A DNA stretch of 35,499 bases from Kiritimatiellia bacterium. Its GTDB lineage: Bacteria; Verrucomicrobiota; Kiritimatiellia; JAQICX01. Shown here piece by piece: positions 8,352 to 15,382 of this stretch (positions are counted from its first letter, which is position 1; each line of letters opens with the position of its first letter). The stretch lies in assembly GCA_027858345.1 (NCBI GenBank), contig JAQICX010000243.1:1-35499 (forward strand). The letters are read 5' to 3'. The translations under genes were made by a program, and so were the position numbers. The notes beneath the pieces are model-generated. The model did no database searches. It was not told where the DNA came from and saw only the letters and a program-made list of their open reading frames with translations.

Positions 8352-9040
8352 CTTCGACTTAGCTCAAAAGGTGCGGAAGTTCTGATAACAGCAGACAGCA
8401 TAGAAACACCTTGTTCTGTAAATGCATAAGGTTTGGCTCCACCAAAATACTTTGAAGATGGTATCACAGATTGTGATACCATGGACTCAATATCTGCATT
8501 ATTCAACTCAAACATAAAATCTGAAGGAAAGCGTTCAGTGTTACGTTTAACTGCCTGTTTCAAGGTTCGAGTTTCTGTCTGATAGAAATCAGCAAGGTCT
8601 CTATCCAACATTACCGCAACGCCTCTAATATAATAAATTCTATCACCTACAGTGTTGACTGATAGTTCTTTACCCAAGTAGACCTCTGTTACTATAGCCC
8701 TGTTTTCTTCTATAATTCTATCTGCCCAGACCCTAAATTGCTCTCTTTGATCTGAGTTCATTTTATATCCCACAGAATTGATAACATCGAGGTTGTAATA
8801 CTTAACATTGTATTTTTTTCCATCTGCGGCAGTTGTTCGGAATTTCCGAACAGCTGAAGCCTCGTCTAAGTCTTCAGATTTAAAAACATTGTTAATATGT
8901 TCACTAATATTAGCTTTACTGCTTTCAAATAAAGTTACAATCTGAGATTGTGTAAGCCAGACAGTCCCTTCCTCTAGTCTTACCTCTATTTTAATGGAAT
9001 TATCATCTTGTATGCTATATAGTTCTGTTTTATTTTTCAT
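8336..9040 (-). CDS. RhuM-like/ORF6N fusion protein, C-terminus altered by repeat
   Basis: 234 aa. Residues 1-~115 are RhuM-like: IQDDNSIKIEVRLEEGTVWL, TQSQIVTLFESSKANISEHI, FRTTAADGKKYNVKYYNLDV and INSVGYKMNSDQREQFRVWA. From ~130 the protein switches to an ORF6N domain: RIYYIRGVAVMLDRDLADFY, TLKQAVKRNTERFPSDFMFE and PYAFTEQGVSMLSAVIRTSA. Both are DNA-binding modules from phages and mobile islands and are normally separate genes, so this looks like a fusion by deletion. The last residues (PFELSRRWGML) are encoded by the repeat sequences AAAAGGTGCGGAAG and TTCGACTTAGCTCA, so the normal ORF6N ending is lost. It sits between GIY-YIG and DUF1016 with overlaps on both sides. Function is unknown; regulatory or accessory is most likely. 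Confidence 0.75.
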   Translation of the reverse strand: MKNKTELYSIQDDNSIKIEVRLEEGTVWLTQSQIVTLFESSKANISEHINNVFKSEDLDEASAVRKFRTTAADGKKYNVKYYNLDVINSVGYKMNSDQREQFRVWADRIIEENRAIVTEVYLGKELSVNTVGDRIYYIRGVAVMLDRDLADFYQTETRTLKQAVKRNTERFPSDFMFELNNADIESMVSQSVIPSSKYFGGAKPYAFTEQGVSMLSAVIRTSAPFELSRRWGML

Positions 9041-9368
9041 CTTCGACTCCGCTCAGATACCGTCGGTAGTATTTATAATTAGTTTTGTTTTTACATTCCG
9101 CAAGTTTATTCAAATCTTTGTCCATTCCATCTATTAAAGCTTCTTTCTTCTTCCTACTCCATCCTTGCACCTGTTTTTCCCGGTAGAAAGCATCATCTAT
9201 TCTTTGAAATTCTTCGCAATACACTAACTTTACAGGAAGACGACTCTTTGTATGCCTAGCACCATTTCCTTCTTGATGCTGTGCAATCCTTAGTTCAAGA
9301 TTATTAGTACTTCCTGTGTAATAGCTGCCATCAGCACATTCTAATATATACATCCAACCTTTTTTCAT
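9030..9368 (-). CDS. GIY-YIG domain endonuclease-like protein (YhbQ/UPF0213 type)
   Basis: 112 aa. The N-terminus MKKGWMYILECADGSYYTGS has the pair YIL and YYTGS that defines GIY-YIG. It is followed by TNNLELRIAQHQEGNGARHT with the catalytic-type Arg, and by PVKLVYCEEFQRIDDAFYRE with the Glu; KQVQGWSRKKKEALI completes the single-domain family. Such proteins are small Mg2+-dependent nuclease-like proteins of poorly defined role that often sit beside restriction genes. The last residues (YYRRYLSGVEDEK) come from the island's short repeat (TCGACTCCGCTCAGATACCG), which extends the end and overlaps the next gene by 11 bp. The upstream spacer to hsdM holds two further repeat copies. Confidence 0.9.
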   Translation of the reverse strand: MKKGWMYILECADGSYYTGSTNNLELRIAQHQEGNGARHTKSRLPVKLVYCEEFQRIDDAFYREKQVQGWSRKKKEALIDGMDKDLNKLAECKNKTNYKYYRRYLSGVEDEK

Positions 9369-9438
9369 CTTCGACTCCGCTCAGATACCGGTTTTCGACT
9401 CCGCTCAGACACCAGTGGTAGTTGAGCGTAGTCGAAAC

Positions 9439-11058
9439 TCATAGCATCTCCGCAATTGAGTTTAGAATCTCTGCACTCTCTGCATCAAGTTTTTTCATCG
9501 CTTCAAGAATTTTTTGAGGCGACCTCAGCGGAGCTTCTTCCGGAGCATTTGGATTTTTAACAGAAAGATCGACTTCGGCAAGCTCAGTCACCTGACTTCG
9601 GCTATGCTCAACCACCTGATTTCGGCTACGCTCAGTCACCTGACTTCGGCTACGCTCAACCACTATCTTTGTATCAATATTCCATGAATTTGGTGTTTCA
9701 GGTCCCCCGGTAGCTGAGTTTACCGAAGCTTGCAGTTCGACAAATTCTTCAAGGTCTTTTTCGCTTAGCGGATTCGTCTTGCCAAGGTTTCTGTCCAAAT
9801 TTAATTGGTAGAACCATGTCTTTTTAGTTGGTTTTCCTTTTTCAAAGAAGAGAACAACAGTTTTCACTCCTGCACCGGTAAATGTTCCGCCGGGCAGATC
9901 TAAGACAGTGTGAAGATTGCATGAAGAAAGCAGTTCTTTTCGTAAGGCAACAGATGCGTTATCTGTATTGCTTAAAAATGTATTTTTGATGACCACACCA
10001 GCTCTGCCACCAGCCTTTAGCATCTTAATGAAATGCTGCAGAAATAGCGATGCGGTTTCGCCAGTTCTGATTGGGAAATTCTGCTGAACTTCAGCTCTTT
10101 CCTTACCCCCAAACGGTGGATTGGCCAAAATAATGTTGTAACGGTCTTTTTCCTGAATATCAAAAATATTTTCAGCAAGTGTATTGGTATGGACAATGTT
10201 TGGTGCCTCAATTCCATGAAGAATCATATTCATGGTGCCAATGATATATGCCATGGCTTTCTTTTCTTTTCCATAAAAAGTTTTTTTCTGCAGAGTCTCG
10301 GTGTCAGCAGTAGATAATCCTTTTGAGGTGGCGGTGGCTGAGCCTGTCGAAGCCGAGCTTGTCGAAGTCAGATAGTCAAATGCTTCAACCAAAAAGCCTG
10401 CGGAACCCACTGCACCATCATAAATTGTATCGCCAATTTTTGGATCAACAACTTTGACAATGGTTCTGATGAGGGGACGTGGTGTATAATATTCGCCACC
10501 ATTACGTCCGGCATTACCCATGTTTTTAATTTTTGATTCATAGAGATGACTCATCTCATGTTTTTCTTTATGGGTTCTGAAACGTAGTTCATCAATCAGA
10601 TTTACAACTTCTCTTAAATTGTATCCGCTCTGGACTCGATTTTTCAACTCACTGAAAATTTCACCAATTTTATATTCAATGGTGTCTGGATGTTCTGCAC
10701 TAGTTTTGAAAAGCTTAAGGTAGGGGAATAGTTTGATGTTCACAAACTCTACCAGATCATCACCTGTCAGAGCGTTGTTGTCCACTTCGACAAGCTCAGT
10801 GAACGTTCCATCTTTATTTGTGCGAGTACTTTTAAGTTTGGGAGCAGCCCATGTTGACCATTGGAATTCGGGAGAGATTATTTGTTCATACTCTTTGCCT
10901 GTGAGTTCGGCAGCTGTGGCTTTATCCTTTTCAAGGTCGTCAAGATATTTCAGAAACAGAATCCATGATGTCTGTTCAACATAATCCAGTTCACTACCGC
11001 AACCTGCATCTTTATGCAATATATCATCAATATTTTTGAAAGTCTGTTCAAACATCAT
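9439..11058 (-). CDS. hsdM: Type I restriction-modification methyltransferase subunit HsdM
   Basis: 539 aa. The N-terminal helical HsdM domain (FEQTFKNIDDILHKDAGCGS, TSWILFLKYLDDLEKDKA) is followed by the N6-adenine methyltransferase domain. This has GGEYYTPRPLIRTIVKVVDP, DTIYDGAVGSAGFLVEAF (AdoMet loop), the catalytic NPPF in NIILANPPFGGKE and GRAGVVIKNTFLSN. With HsdS it forms the type I methyltransferase. Three places carry in-frame copies of the local short repeat: TFTELVEVDN near the start, LTSTSSASTGSATATSKG in the catalytic region, and a C-terminal series (VVERSRSQVTERSRNQVVEH). The third makes the C-terminus longer than usual. It is the first gene of the island; AAAGGG sits ~14 bases before the ATG. 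No hsdR is found in this window. Confidence 0.95.
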   Translation of the reverse strand: MMFEQTFKNIDDILHKDAGCGSELDYVEQTSWILFLKYLDDLEKDKATAAELTGKEYEQIISPEFQWSTWAAPKLKSTRTNKDGTFTELVEVDNNALTGDDLVEFVNIKLFPYLKLFKTSAEHPDTIEYKIGEIFSELKNRVQSGYNLREVVNLIDELRFRTHKEKHEMSHLYESKIKNMGNAGRNGGEYYTPRPLIRTIVKVVDPKIGDTIYDGAVGSAGFLVEAFDYLTSTSSASTGSATATSKGLSTADTETLQKKTFYGKEKKAMAYIIGTMNMILHGIEAPNIVHTNTLAENIFDIQEKDRYNIILANPPFGGKERAEVQQNFPIRTGETASLFLQHFIKMLKAGGRAGVVIKNTFLSNTDNASVALRKELLSSCNLHTVLDLPGGTFTGAGVKTVVLFFEKGKPTKKTWFYQLNLDRNLGKTNPLSEKDLEEFVELQASVNSATGGPETPNSWNIDTKIVVERSRSQVTERSRNQVVEHSRSQVTELAEVDLSVKNPNAPEEAPLRSPQKILEAMKKLDAESAEILNSIAEML

Positions 11059-11559
11059 AATTTAAAATCCCTTTAATTTTTCGTTTAATTCATTTTTTTC
11101 TTTGAAGTTTGGAAAGCCATTCTTTCAAATAGTTTATAGTTTATAGTAAATAGTAAATAGTTCTCTACGAGGTTAGGAAGTCGCTTCGCTCTATTATGAT
11201 TTATGCCAGCTTTGCTGGTCCCGCAAAGCGGGATGCAATGCGCAAAGCGTAATTTATAGCTAAGTCATTTATCCTAAGTCAATTGTAGTTTTTTTATCGC
11301 TATTGTCATCCCAAATGCAAAAATCAAACACATCTCCAGAATCGAAAACTAAAAAATCTTAGTCTTTGAAAATTCTGTTAAAAATGGAAACCTTAGTTGA
11401 AAACGTTTTGATTATATATCTTTGGACTACTTTACGCAATAATAAAACCGTCCTTTTTTGGCTGAATGCCAGTTTAGGTGGGGGATCAGTCTTCGGTGAG
11501 CCATTCTTCGCTTAAGAGCTACGCAGTACACAGCTAATCGATTTAAAAGATTAAAAGTT
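11059..11559. other. Gap upstream of hsdM, low-complexity and repeat words, no gene
   Basis: About 500 bp between hsdM and the cassette array. Bases 11133-11162 are a run of near-identical heptamers (ATAGTTTATAGTTTATAG). Bases 11195-11240 carry the window-wide word GCTGGTCCCGCAAAGCGGGAT. The promoter of the island should lie here, reading left, but I could not pick a convincing one. No open frame merits a call. Confidence 0.55.
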
Positions 11560-11637
11560 TTAGAACGTTACTTTCACCCTCAGCATTGCTCGCGCACCGT
11601 GCATTTAATGTTGTAGGAGTACAAAGTTTTGTTGACC
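11560..11637 (-). repeat. attC-like recombination site after the FRG gene
   Basis: An imperfect inverted repeat with the layout of an integron attC site: AAC/GTT ends, then paired ACTTT/AAAGT, CCT/AGG and CAGCATT/AATGTTG around a GC-rich centre (GCTCGCGCACCGTGC), with one extra unpaired base opposite the CCT-CAGC step. It lies 36 bp beyond the FRG stop, where a cassette's own attC is expected. The outer 7-mers do not fit RYYYAAC/GTTRRRY well, so the site may be degenerate. Confidence 0.5.
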
Positions 11638-11672
11638 CCGTTTTTTCTACTCTTGCCCTTGCCCTGTCGGCA

Positions 11673-12563
11673 CTATTTGGCTTCCTTTGTGTCTTGCCTA
11701 TCCCGTCGCGTGTAGAACCGCAGAGACTCCGCGAAGCCGTCGAACCCTGGGAAGAGCGTGGCCTCGTGGATGTTCATATCGTGTAAGTCCATTAGTAACT
11801 TGAAGCGTTCCTCCTTGGGTAAGATGCACTTAATAATCCAGTGACTCCGTAACTTCGAACTATTGTGTAAATCCGAATCATAGGGCTCAGCGTTTGACGG
11901 GACGTTCAGGTTGTGAAGTCCCTCGGCCTCGACCATTCTCTCAATATTCTCCTCGATTGTTCGTGTGGTGTCGCAGGGGAATAGGAACAGGCCTTGCTGC
12001 GATTCCTGTCGCTCATTAGAGTGCGTCGGTACTATTGGGAACGCCAACGCGCCTTCTGCCTTTCTAGTGAGAAACTCATTGGCCTTGGTGTGCATTGCGC
12101 TATGGAAATCGAGTGCCTGGAAGGCAGGATCGATATCGAGACCAAAACGTGTAGTAGCTGATTCCCTGAACTGCTTCCAGTTGAAGGCCCAGATCGCAAA
12201 GTCTCCCTCGCCCTCGCATGCAGCGAAGAAGGCGGCAACAGGAAATGAAAACGTGCAATCGAGAAGCCGCGTCGGAGCACCGTGGTGTTGCATGAGCGCG
12301 AGCCATTCGAGTGGATCGTTGTCTGCCGGGGAGTGTGTCAGGTAGTTATGAGCATACCCGCAGAATTTTCTCAGCATCCAGCGCTCCGTATGATCCCAAT
12401 CCCATGAAGAGCCGTGGTCAACTCCGATATTTCGCTCCAGCGACGATGTTAGGGACCAACTGTCGCAAGACTGTCCGCGGTAGAACCAGTTATCCAGGCT
12501 GCGGCCAAAGCTGAACAGGTCATTCCAAGAGTGAAACCTAATCGCTGCGAATTTTGTTGTCAT
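11673..12563 (-). CDS. FRG-domain protein (cassette cargo)
   Basis: 296 aa. The FRG domain is clear: WNDLFSFGRSLDNWFYRGQS (the FRG-type motif near residues 14-32), then LEWLALMQHHGAPTRLLDCT near residues 87-106 and FSFPVAAFFAACEGEGDFAI. FRG proteins are a large uncharacterised family often found on mobile DNA and in integron cassettes; some are suspected of defence roles, but no activity is established to my knowledge. AAGGAG lies about 7 bases before the ATG (CCAAAGGAGTAGGCATG), which fixes the start. Codon use is clearly more GC-rich than neighbours on either side, which indicates transfer. A GTTAGCTC cassette-type junction lies 52 bp upstream and an attC-like hairpin 36 bp downstream. Confidence 0.85.
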   Translation of the reverse strand: MTTKFAAIRFHSWNDLFSFGRSLDNWFYRGQSCDSWSLTSSLERNIGVDHGSSWDWDHTERWMLRKFCGYAHNYLTHSPADNDPLEWLALMQHHGAPTRLLDCTFSFPVAAFFAACEGEGDFAIWAFNWKQFRESATTRFGLDIDPAFQALDFHSAMHTKANEFLTRKAEGALAFPIVPTHSNERQESQQGLFLFPCDTTRTIEENIERMVEAEGLHNLNVPSNAEPYDSDLHNSSKLRSHWIIKCILPKEERFKLLMDLHDMNIHEATLFPGFDGFAESLRFYTRRDRQDTKEAK

Positions 12564-12820
12564 GCCTACTCCTTTGGTTGCTTGTGCTGAACTTGTCCAT
12601 GTCGGACTTTGTGAGCTAACGTAAAGTTCAGTGAGTAATTTTTTTCTGTGTAGCAGAATTAAATTATTTACTGCAACGACTTGTCAGTCAATTTGCGTTT
12701 AATTTTTCTGTAGTTGTTTGAACGCTTTGCGTTCTTGTATATGACCTTGAATTAAAGATCATCCGATTCAATCGGTGCTTGCAGCATCGATTTTTTAAAG
12801 CGACTTGATTTTGTAGCTCT
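12564..12820. other. Spacer between cassette genes, possible degenerate attC
   Basis: 257 bp between the zinc-ribbon stop and the FRG start. The two ends show GCTAAC (12615-12620) and GTTAGCC (12831-12837), the outer core of a cassette site. The interior does not pair convincingly as a single attC, although small palindromes (GAACGCAAAGCGTTC, CCGATTCAATCGG) are present. It may be a long or decayed site. Confidence 0.35.
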
Positions 12821-13393
12821 TCAGTCGGTTGTTAGCCGATATGTCTTTCCTGTTTTCTTCGTCCCCTTTTCTGTCAACAGGGTGGCGAGTTCGCCGTTGT
12901 CGATTCCAGACCAGAGCAGACCACAATCTTGGCACGCCACAAACCTGTTCCCTTGTTTTGTTTTCAGGTCCGAAACGGTGAAGGAGAAGAATCGCAAGCC
13001 TTTGGGCCGAAATGCTGGCGTGTCCGTGGTGGTTGTGGTGCCGAGAACCAAACGTTGGCTGTCGCATTCTTCACACCTGTGCTGAACAAGCGCTTCCTGC
13101 GGGGTCGGGGACTGCATTTTTTTCACCGTCTCGTCAGTCCCATTGCTCTCAAGGGATTTGCTCAACTTCTTGGGGTCAACATGAGACCAAAGGAATCCAC
13201 AATCGAGACAGGCGAGGAATTTCTCTTTACCACGAATAGCCAGACTGGGATCAAACAATGTGAAATGCTTTAGCCCGTCCGGCTTGAATCTTGGCGCTTG
13301 CGCCTGAGAACTGTGGATCGCCTTTGGGTTGAAGTAACGACCACGCACAACGCGGTCGCTCTTGCATCCTGGACATGTAGTTTCTTTTTTCAT
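12821..13393 (-). CDS. Tandem zinc-ribbon protein, function unknown (cassette cargo)
   Basis: 190 aa made of two related ~85-residue halves. The first has CPGCKSDRVVRGRYF, then FKPDGLKHFTLFDP and FLACLDCGFLWSHVDPKKL. The second has CEECDSQRLVLGTT, FRPKGLRFFSFTVSD and FVACQDCGLLWSGIDNGEL. Each half therefore carries two CxxC knuckles ~50-60 residues apart around a conserved F(K/R)P(D/K)GL(K/R)(H/F)F core, consistent with one zinc site per half. I do not recognise a named family. The gene starts 13 bp after the membrane-protein stop, and the 10-bp palindrome CTAACGTTAG spans that junction. Its stop lies inside GGCTAACAACCGACTGA, where the R'' end of a cassette site would be. GC-rich codon use matches the other cassette genes. 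Confidence 0.7.
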   Translation of the reverse strand: MKKETTCPGCKSDRVVRGRYFNPKAIHSSQAQAPRFKPDGLKHFTLFDPSLAIRGKEKFLACLDCGFLWSHVDPKKLSKSLESNGTDETVKKMQSPTPQEALVQHRCEECDSQRLVLGTTTTTDTPAFRPKGLRFFSFTVSDLKTKQGNRFVACQDCGLLWSGIDNGELATLLTEKGTKKTGKTYRLTTD

Positions 13394-13406
13394 CTTTTCG
13401 CTAACG

Positions 13407-13967
13407 TTAGGATGACGGTTTTTCAGAATCCTCTGGTTGGGTATTCTTAGTTTTCGTTCTTGTTATAATGTATTCCACCTTGTTGTTCTTGAAAATGAAG
13501 AAGAGTGATAGAGCAAGGATGATGAGTTGGGGCCACATTTTGATGCCGGATAAGCTGTGGTAGACTGATGTCGAGGTGCGGGTAAAGTCGAGAGCCAACG
13601 CAGGAATGAGCGAAGCGACTTTTGTAGCAGAGGATACAAAATAATACAGCCCGATGATTCTGATCCAGAATGAAAGCCTGCCATACGCTGGGGTTTCATG
13701 CCTGTCTACGGTTTCATTTTGTTCCCCCGAAATTCTCAGCACATTCAGAACCATCTCGGTTTTTATAACAAACACGTAGGATAAGGCGAGATTGATTAGA
13801 GGATAGAGACAAGTCAGCAACACGTACAACGTATTGTTGGTGATATAGTCATCCATTCCGGTTGTAACGAAAAACATAGGCAAGTTTGGAAGGAACCGGA
13901 CAAACAGAATAAAGCAGTACACCCCCAAAATTTTGATGACTACTTCTAAAAGATCACGCTTTGTCAT
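13407..13967 (-). CDS. Small multi-pass membrane protein, unknown (cassette cargo)
   Basis: I choose the ATG at 13967 (MTKRDLLEVVIKILGVYCFI), 186 aa, rather than the track start at 14048, because AAAGGATTAGAAATATG places a good Shine-Dalgarno sequence there. About four hydrophobic segments are visible: LGVYCFILFVRFLPNL, YVLLTCLYPLINLALSYVFV, IIGLYYFVSSATKVASLI and LIILALSLFFIF. The C-terminus is charged (TRTKTKNTQPEDSEKPSS) and probably cytoplasmic. No family was recognised. It is the second gene from the right of the presumed cassette array, 13 bp from the zinc-ribbon gene. GTTAGCG at 14090-14096 would be its 5' cassette boundary. Confidence 0.65.
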   Translation of the reverse strand: MTKRDLLEVVIKILGVYCFILFVRFLPNLPMFFVTTGMDDYITNNTLYVLLTCLYPLINLALSYVFVIKTEMVLNVLRISGEQNETVDRHETPAYGRLSFWIRIIGLYYFVSSATKVASLIPALALDFTRTSTSVYHSLSGIKMWPQLIILALSLFFIFKNNKVEYIITRTKTKNTQPEDSEKPSS

Positions 13968-14089
13968 ATTTCTAATCCTTTCATATATCTGTAACAATTG
14001 TTGTTGAAAAATTAAGTCGATTTTATACTCAATCATCGGTGCTGTCAACCATTGATTTTTTGATGCAAATTTTTCCTAAAAGTTTTTCT

Positions 14090-14164
14090 CGCTAACAATA
14101 AGCATGACCTTCGTTTCAAAATGCGGCGCGGTTTGAAACGTACGAGTCGATGCTCTGGTTGGGT
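14090..14164 (-). repeat. attC-like site (best of the array)
   Basis: 75 bp with the structure of an integron attC. On the plus strand it runs CGCTAAC, AATAAGCATGAC, an inner hairpin CGTTTCAAA-ATGCGGCGCGG-TTTGAAACG, GTCGATGCT and GTTGGGT. The outer arms pair through AAC, AGCAT and GAC, with one extra unpaired base (the C in GCATCGAC on the minus strand), a hallmark of attC. ACCCAAC fits RYYYAAC on the minus strand; the other end, GTTAGCG, deviates by one base. It begins 7 bp after the LysM lipoprotein stop, as expected for that gene's own site. Confidence 0.65.
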
Positions 14165-14171
14165 AATATTC

Positions 14172-15320
14172 TCATTGTCTTGGTAGCGTAAGAGTGTCAC
14201 CAGCTCTAATATCATTTGTGTCGAGGTTATTCAATTTTTTGATTTCAGAAATGCTAGTCTCTAGCTTCCTAGCTATACCAGAAAGCGTGTCTCCGGGCTG
14301 GATAACATAGATGGCTGGTATAGTCTCGGAAGCATGGTCGCCGGAAGGCGCATTATTGTGACCTATGATGCTATCAGAATCACGCGCATCAATCATTCTA
14401 ACCTTTTTCCCTTGTGGGGAAGAGAGAATGCACCCGACTCGCTGAAGTGTTTCATGGAGAGCATTAGCTGTTGTATCGCTGGGATTGAGCTGAATAGTTC
14501 TGCCGTCCTTGAGATGTACGCGAAAGACGTCGTCTGTCTTTTCGATGGAGGCTAGAGGCATTCTCCACTCGGCACAAAACTCCTTAATGATCTCTTCGGG
14601 AGTATTCTTCTCTGCGGGTGGTGTGACGGGAGACAAACCCGGCAAAGCAAATGACAATTTAGGTAGAGCGTGGGAGGTAACTGTGCATGTGGGGGATTCG
14701 CCGATTGGCCCAATACCATAGGTGCCACAGGATGGACACTCCAGTGAAGAAGCCCCGTCCTTGATGTAACCGGATATCTGATCTTCTGTCACGGATGAGC
14801 CGTTTGACAGCTCAAGCTCCAGTGCCGCCATTTCCTTGGCCGCATCAATCATACGGAGGTTGTTTCTGCAAATGAGAGCGTCTGTGTCCTGTTTCTTCTG
14901 GCGGAATAGTGATCCTTCTTTATTCTCCAGACGAGCAATTGTCTCTTCCGTAACCGACTGAGAGACCTCTACTATTTCCATCATGACATCCGGCATGACT
15001 CGAACGATCTTCTTTCCTGTATCGGTTCGATAGAATCGAATAAGATCATCCAACTCATCGTCCGAGAAGTGTTTGGCGTAGACAGCACTGTAAAGCTTGA
15101 TTAATTTCTGTTTGTCAAGTTCTTGCCTGAATTCCTGTTTGATTTCTCTGTGTGGGTCGTCGGGATGCTCGCTGATGTCGAAACCAATCTGTACGAATTT
15201 GTCGGCTTTGGTTAGAGACATCAATTCACTCACCTTGTCTTGAGATGCACCTTCTTCACGTTGACCACATCCGGCACAAACAAGAAGCATGCAAATTAAT
15301 AAGATAGTGTGTTTTTTCAT
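14172..15320 (-). CDS. Lipoprotein with DUF2059, pseudopilin-tail-like and LysM modules
   Basis: 382 aa from the ATG at 15320; the track start is a TTG five codons earlier. MKKHTILLICMLLVCAGCGQ is a lipoprotein signal with lipobox LVCAGC. Residues ~60-120 (LIKLYSAVYAKHFSDDELDD, LIRFYRTDTGKKIVRVMP) are DUF2059. Residues ~145-220 (CRNNLRMIDAAKEMAALELE, YIKDGASSLECPSCGTYGIG) resemble the C-terminal region of PVC-type pseudopilins. The end (YVIQPGDTLSGIARKLETSI, LNNLDTNDIRAGDTLTLP) is a LysM domain that binds peptidoglycan. It should sit at the inner face of the outer membrane facing the wall. GTTGGAT lies just before the ATG and an attC-like site just after the stop, so the whole gene looks like a cassette. 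Confidence 0.85.
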   Translation of the reverse strand: MKKHTILLICMLLVCAGCGQREEGASQDKVSELMSLTKADKFVQIGFDISEHPDDPHREIKQEFRQELDKQKLIKLYSAVYAKHFSDDELDDLIRFYRTDTGKKIVRVMPDVMMEIVEVSQSVTEETIARLENKEGSLFRQKKQDTDALICRNNLRMIDAAKEMAALELELSNGSSVTEDQISGYIKDGASSLECPSCGTYGIGPIGESPTCTVTSHALPKLSFALPGLSPVTPPAEKNTPEEIIKEFCAEWRMPLASIEKTDDVFRVHLKDGRTIQLNPSDTTANALHETLQRVGCILSSPQGKKVRMIDARDSDSIIGHNNAPSGDHASETIPAIYVIQPGDTLSGIARKLETSISEIKKLNNLDTNDIRAGDTLTLPRQ

Positions 15321-15327
15321 TTTTTTA

Positions 15328-15382
15328 TCCAACAATTATTGTACCTGTTCGTAAAATAATGTCTTTCAATAATGTTGTTAAT
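15328..15382 (-). repeat. Possible attC/att junction upstream of the lipoprotein
   Basis: ATCCAAC (GTTGGAT on the minus strand, fitting GTTRRRY) is followed by AACAATTATTG, a loop, and CAATAATGTTGTT. These pair with a two-base bulge. It may be the attC of a lost cassette further right or the array's entry site. The match is weaker than at 14090-14164. Confidence 0.3.

Larger units (their letters stand above)
5812..10800. repeat. Scattered short repeat: TTCGACTnCGCTCAG / CTGAGCnTGTCGAA family
   Basis: At least a dozen copies of a ~20-bp degenerate unit occur only within the restriction island. Examples: about 5850 (GCTGAGCTTGTCGAAGG), 5935 (CGACTTCGCTCAATAACC), 8349, 9042, 9369, 9393, 9424, a tandem series at 9570-9665, 10335-10377 and 10783. 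Some lie between genes; others lie in frame inside hsdM and hsdS and at the ends of the GIY-YIG and RhuM/ORF6N genes. Adjacent copies in opposite orientation make small hairpins. Similar repeats exist in other bacterial phyla to my knowledge. Their restriction to 5 kb suggests the island arrived already carrying them. Confidence 0.8.

Noticed and set aside
9570-9665. Tandem TTCGGCTACGCTCA units as a CRISPR array
   Set aside because: Units are short, degenerate, within the hsdM frame and without unique spacers of regular length; no cas genes are present.
12615-12837. Full attC between the zinc-ribbon and FRG genes
   Set aside because: The outer GCTAAC/GTTAGC cores are present, but the arms do not pair and the length (~223 bp) is far from the other two sites, so only a degenerate site is suggested.
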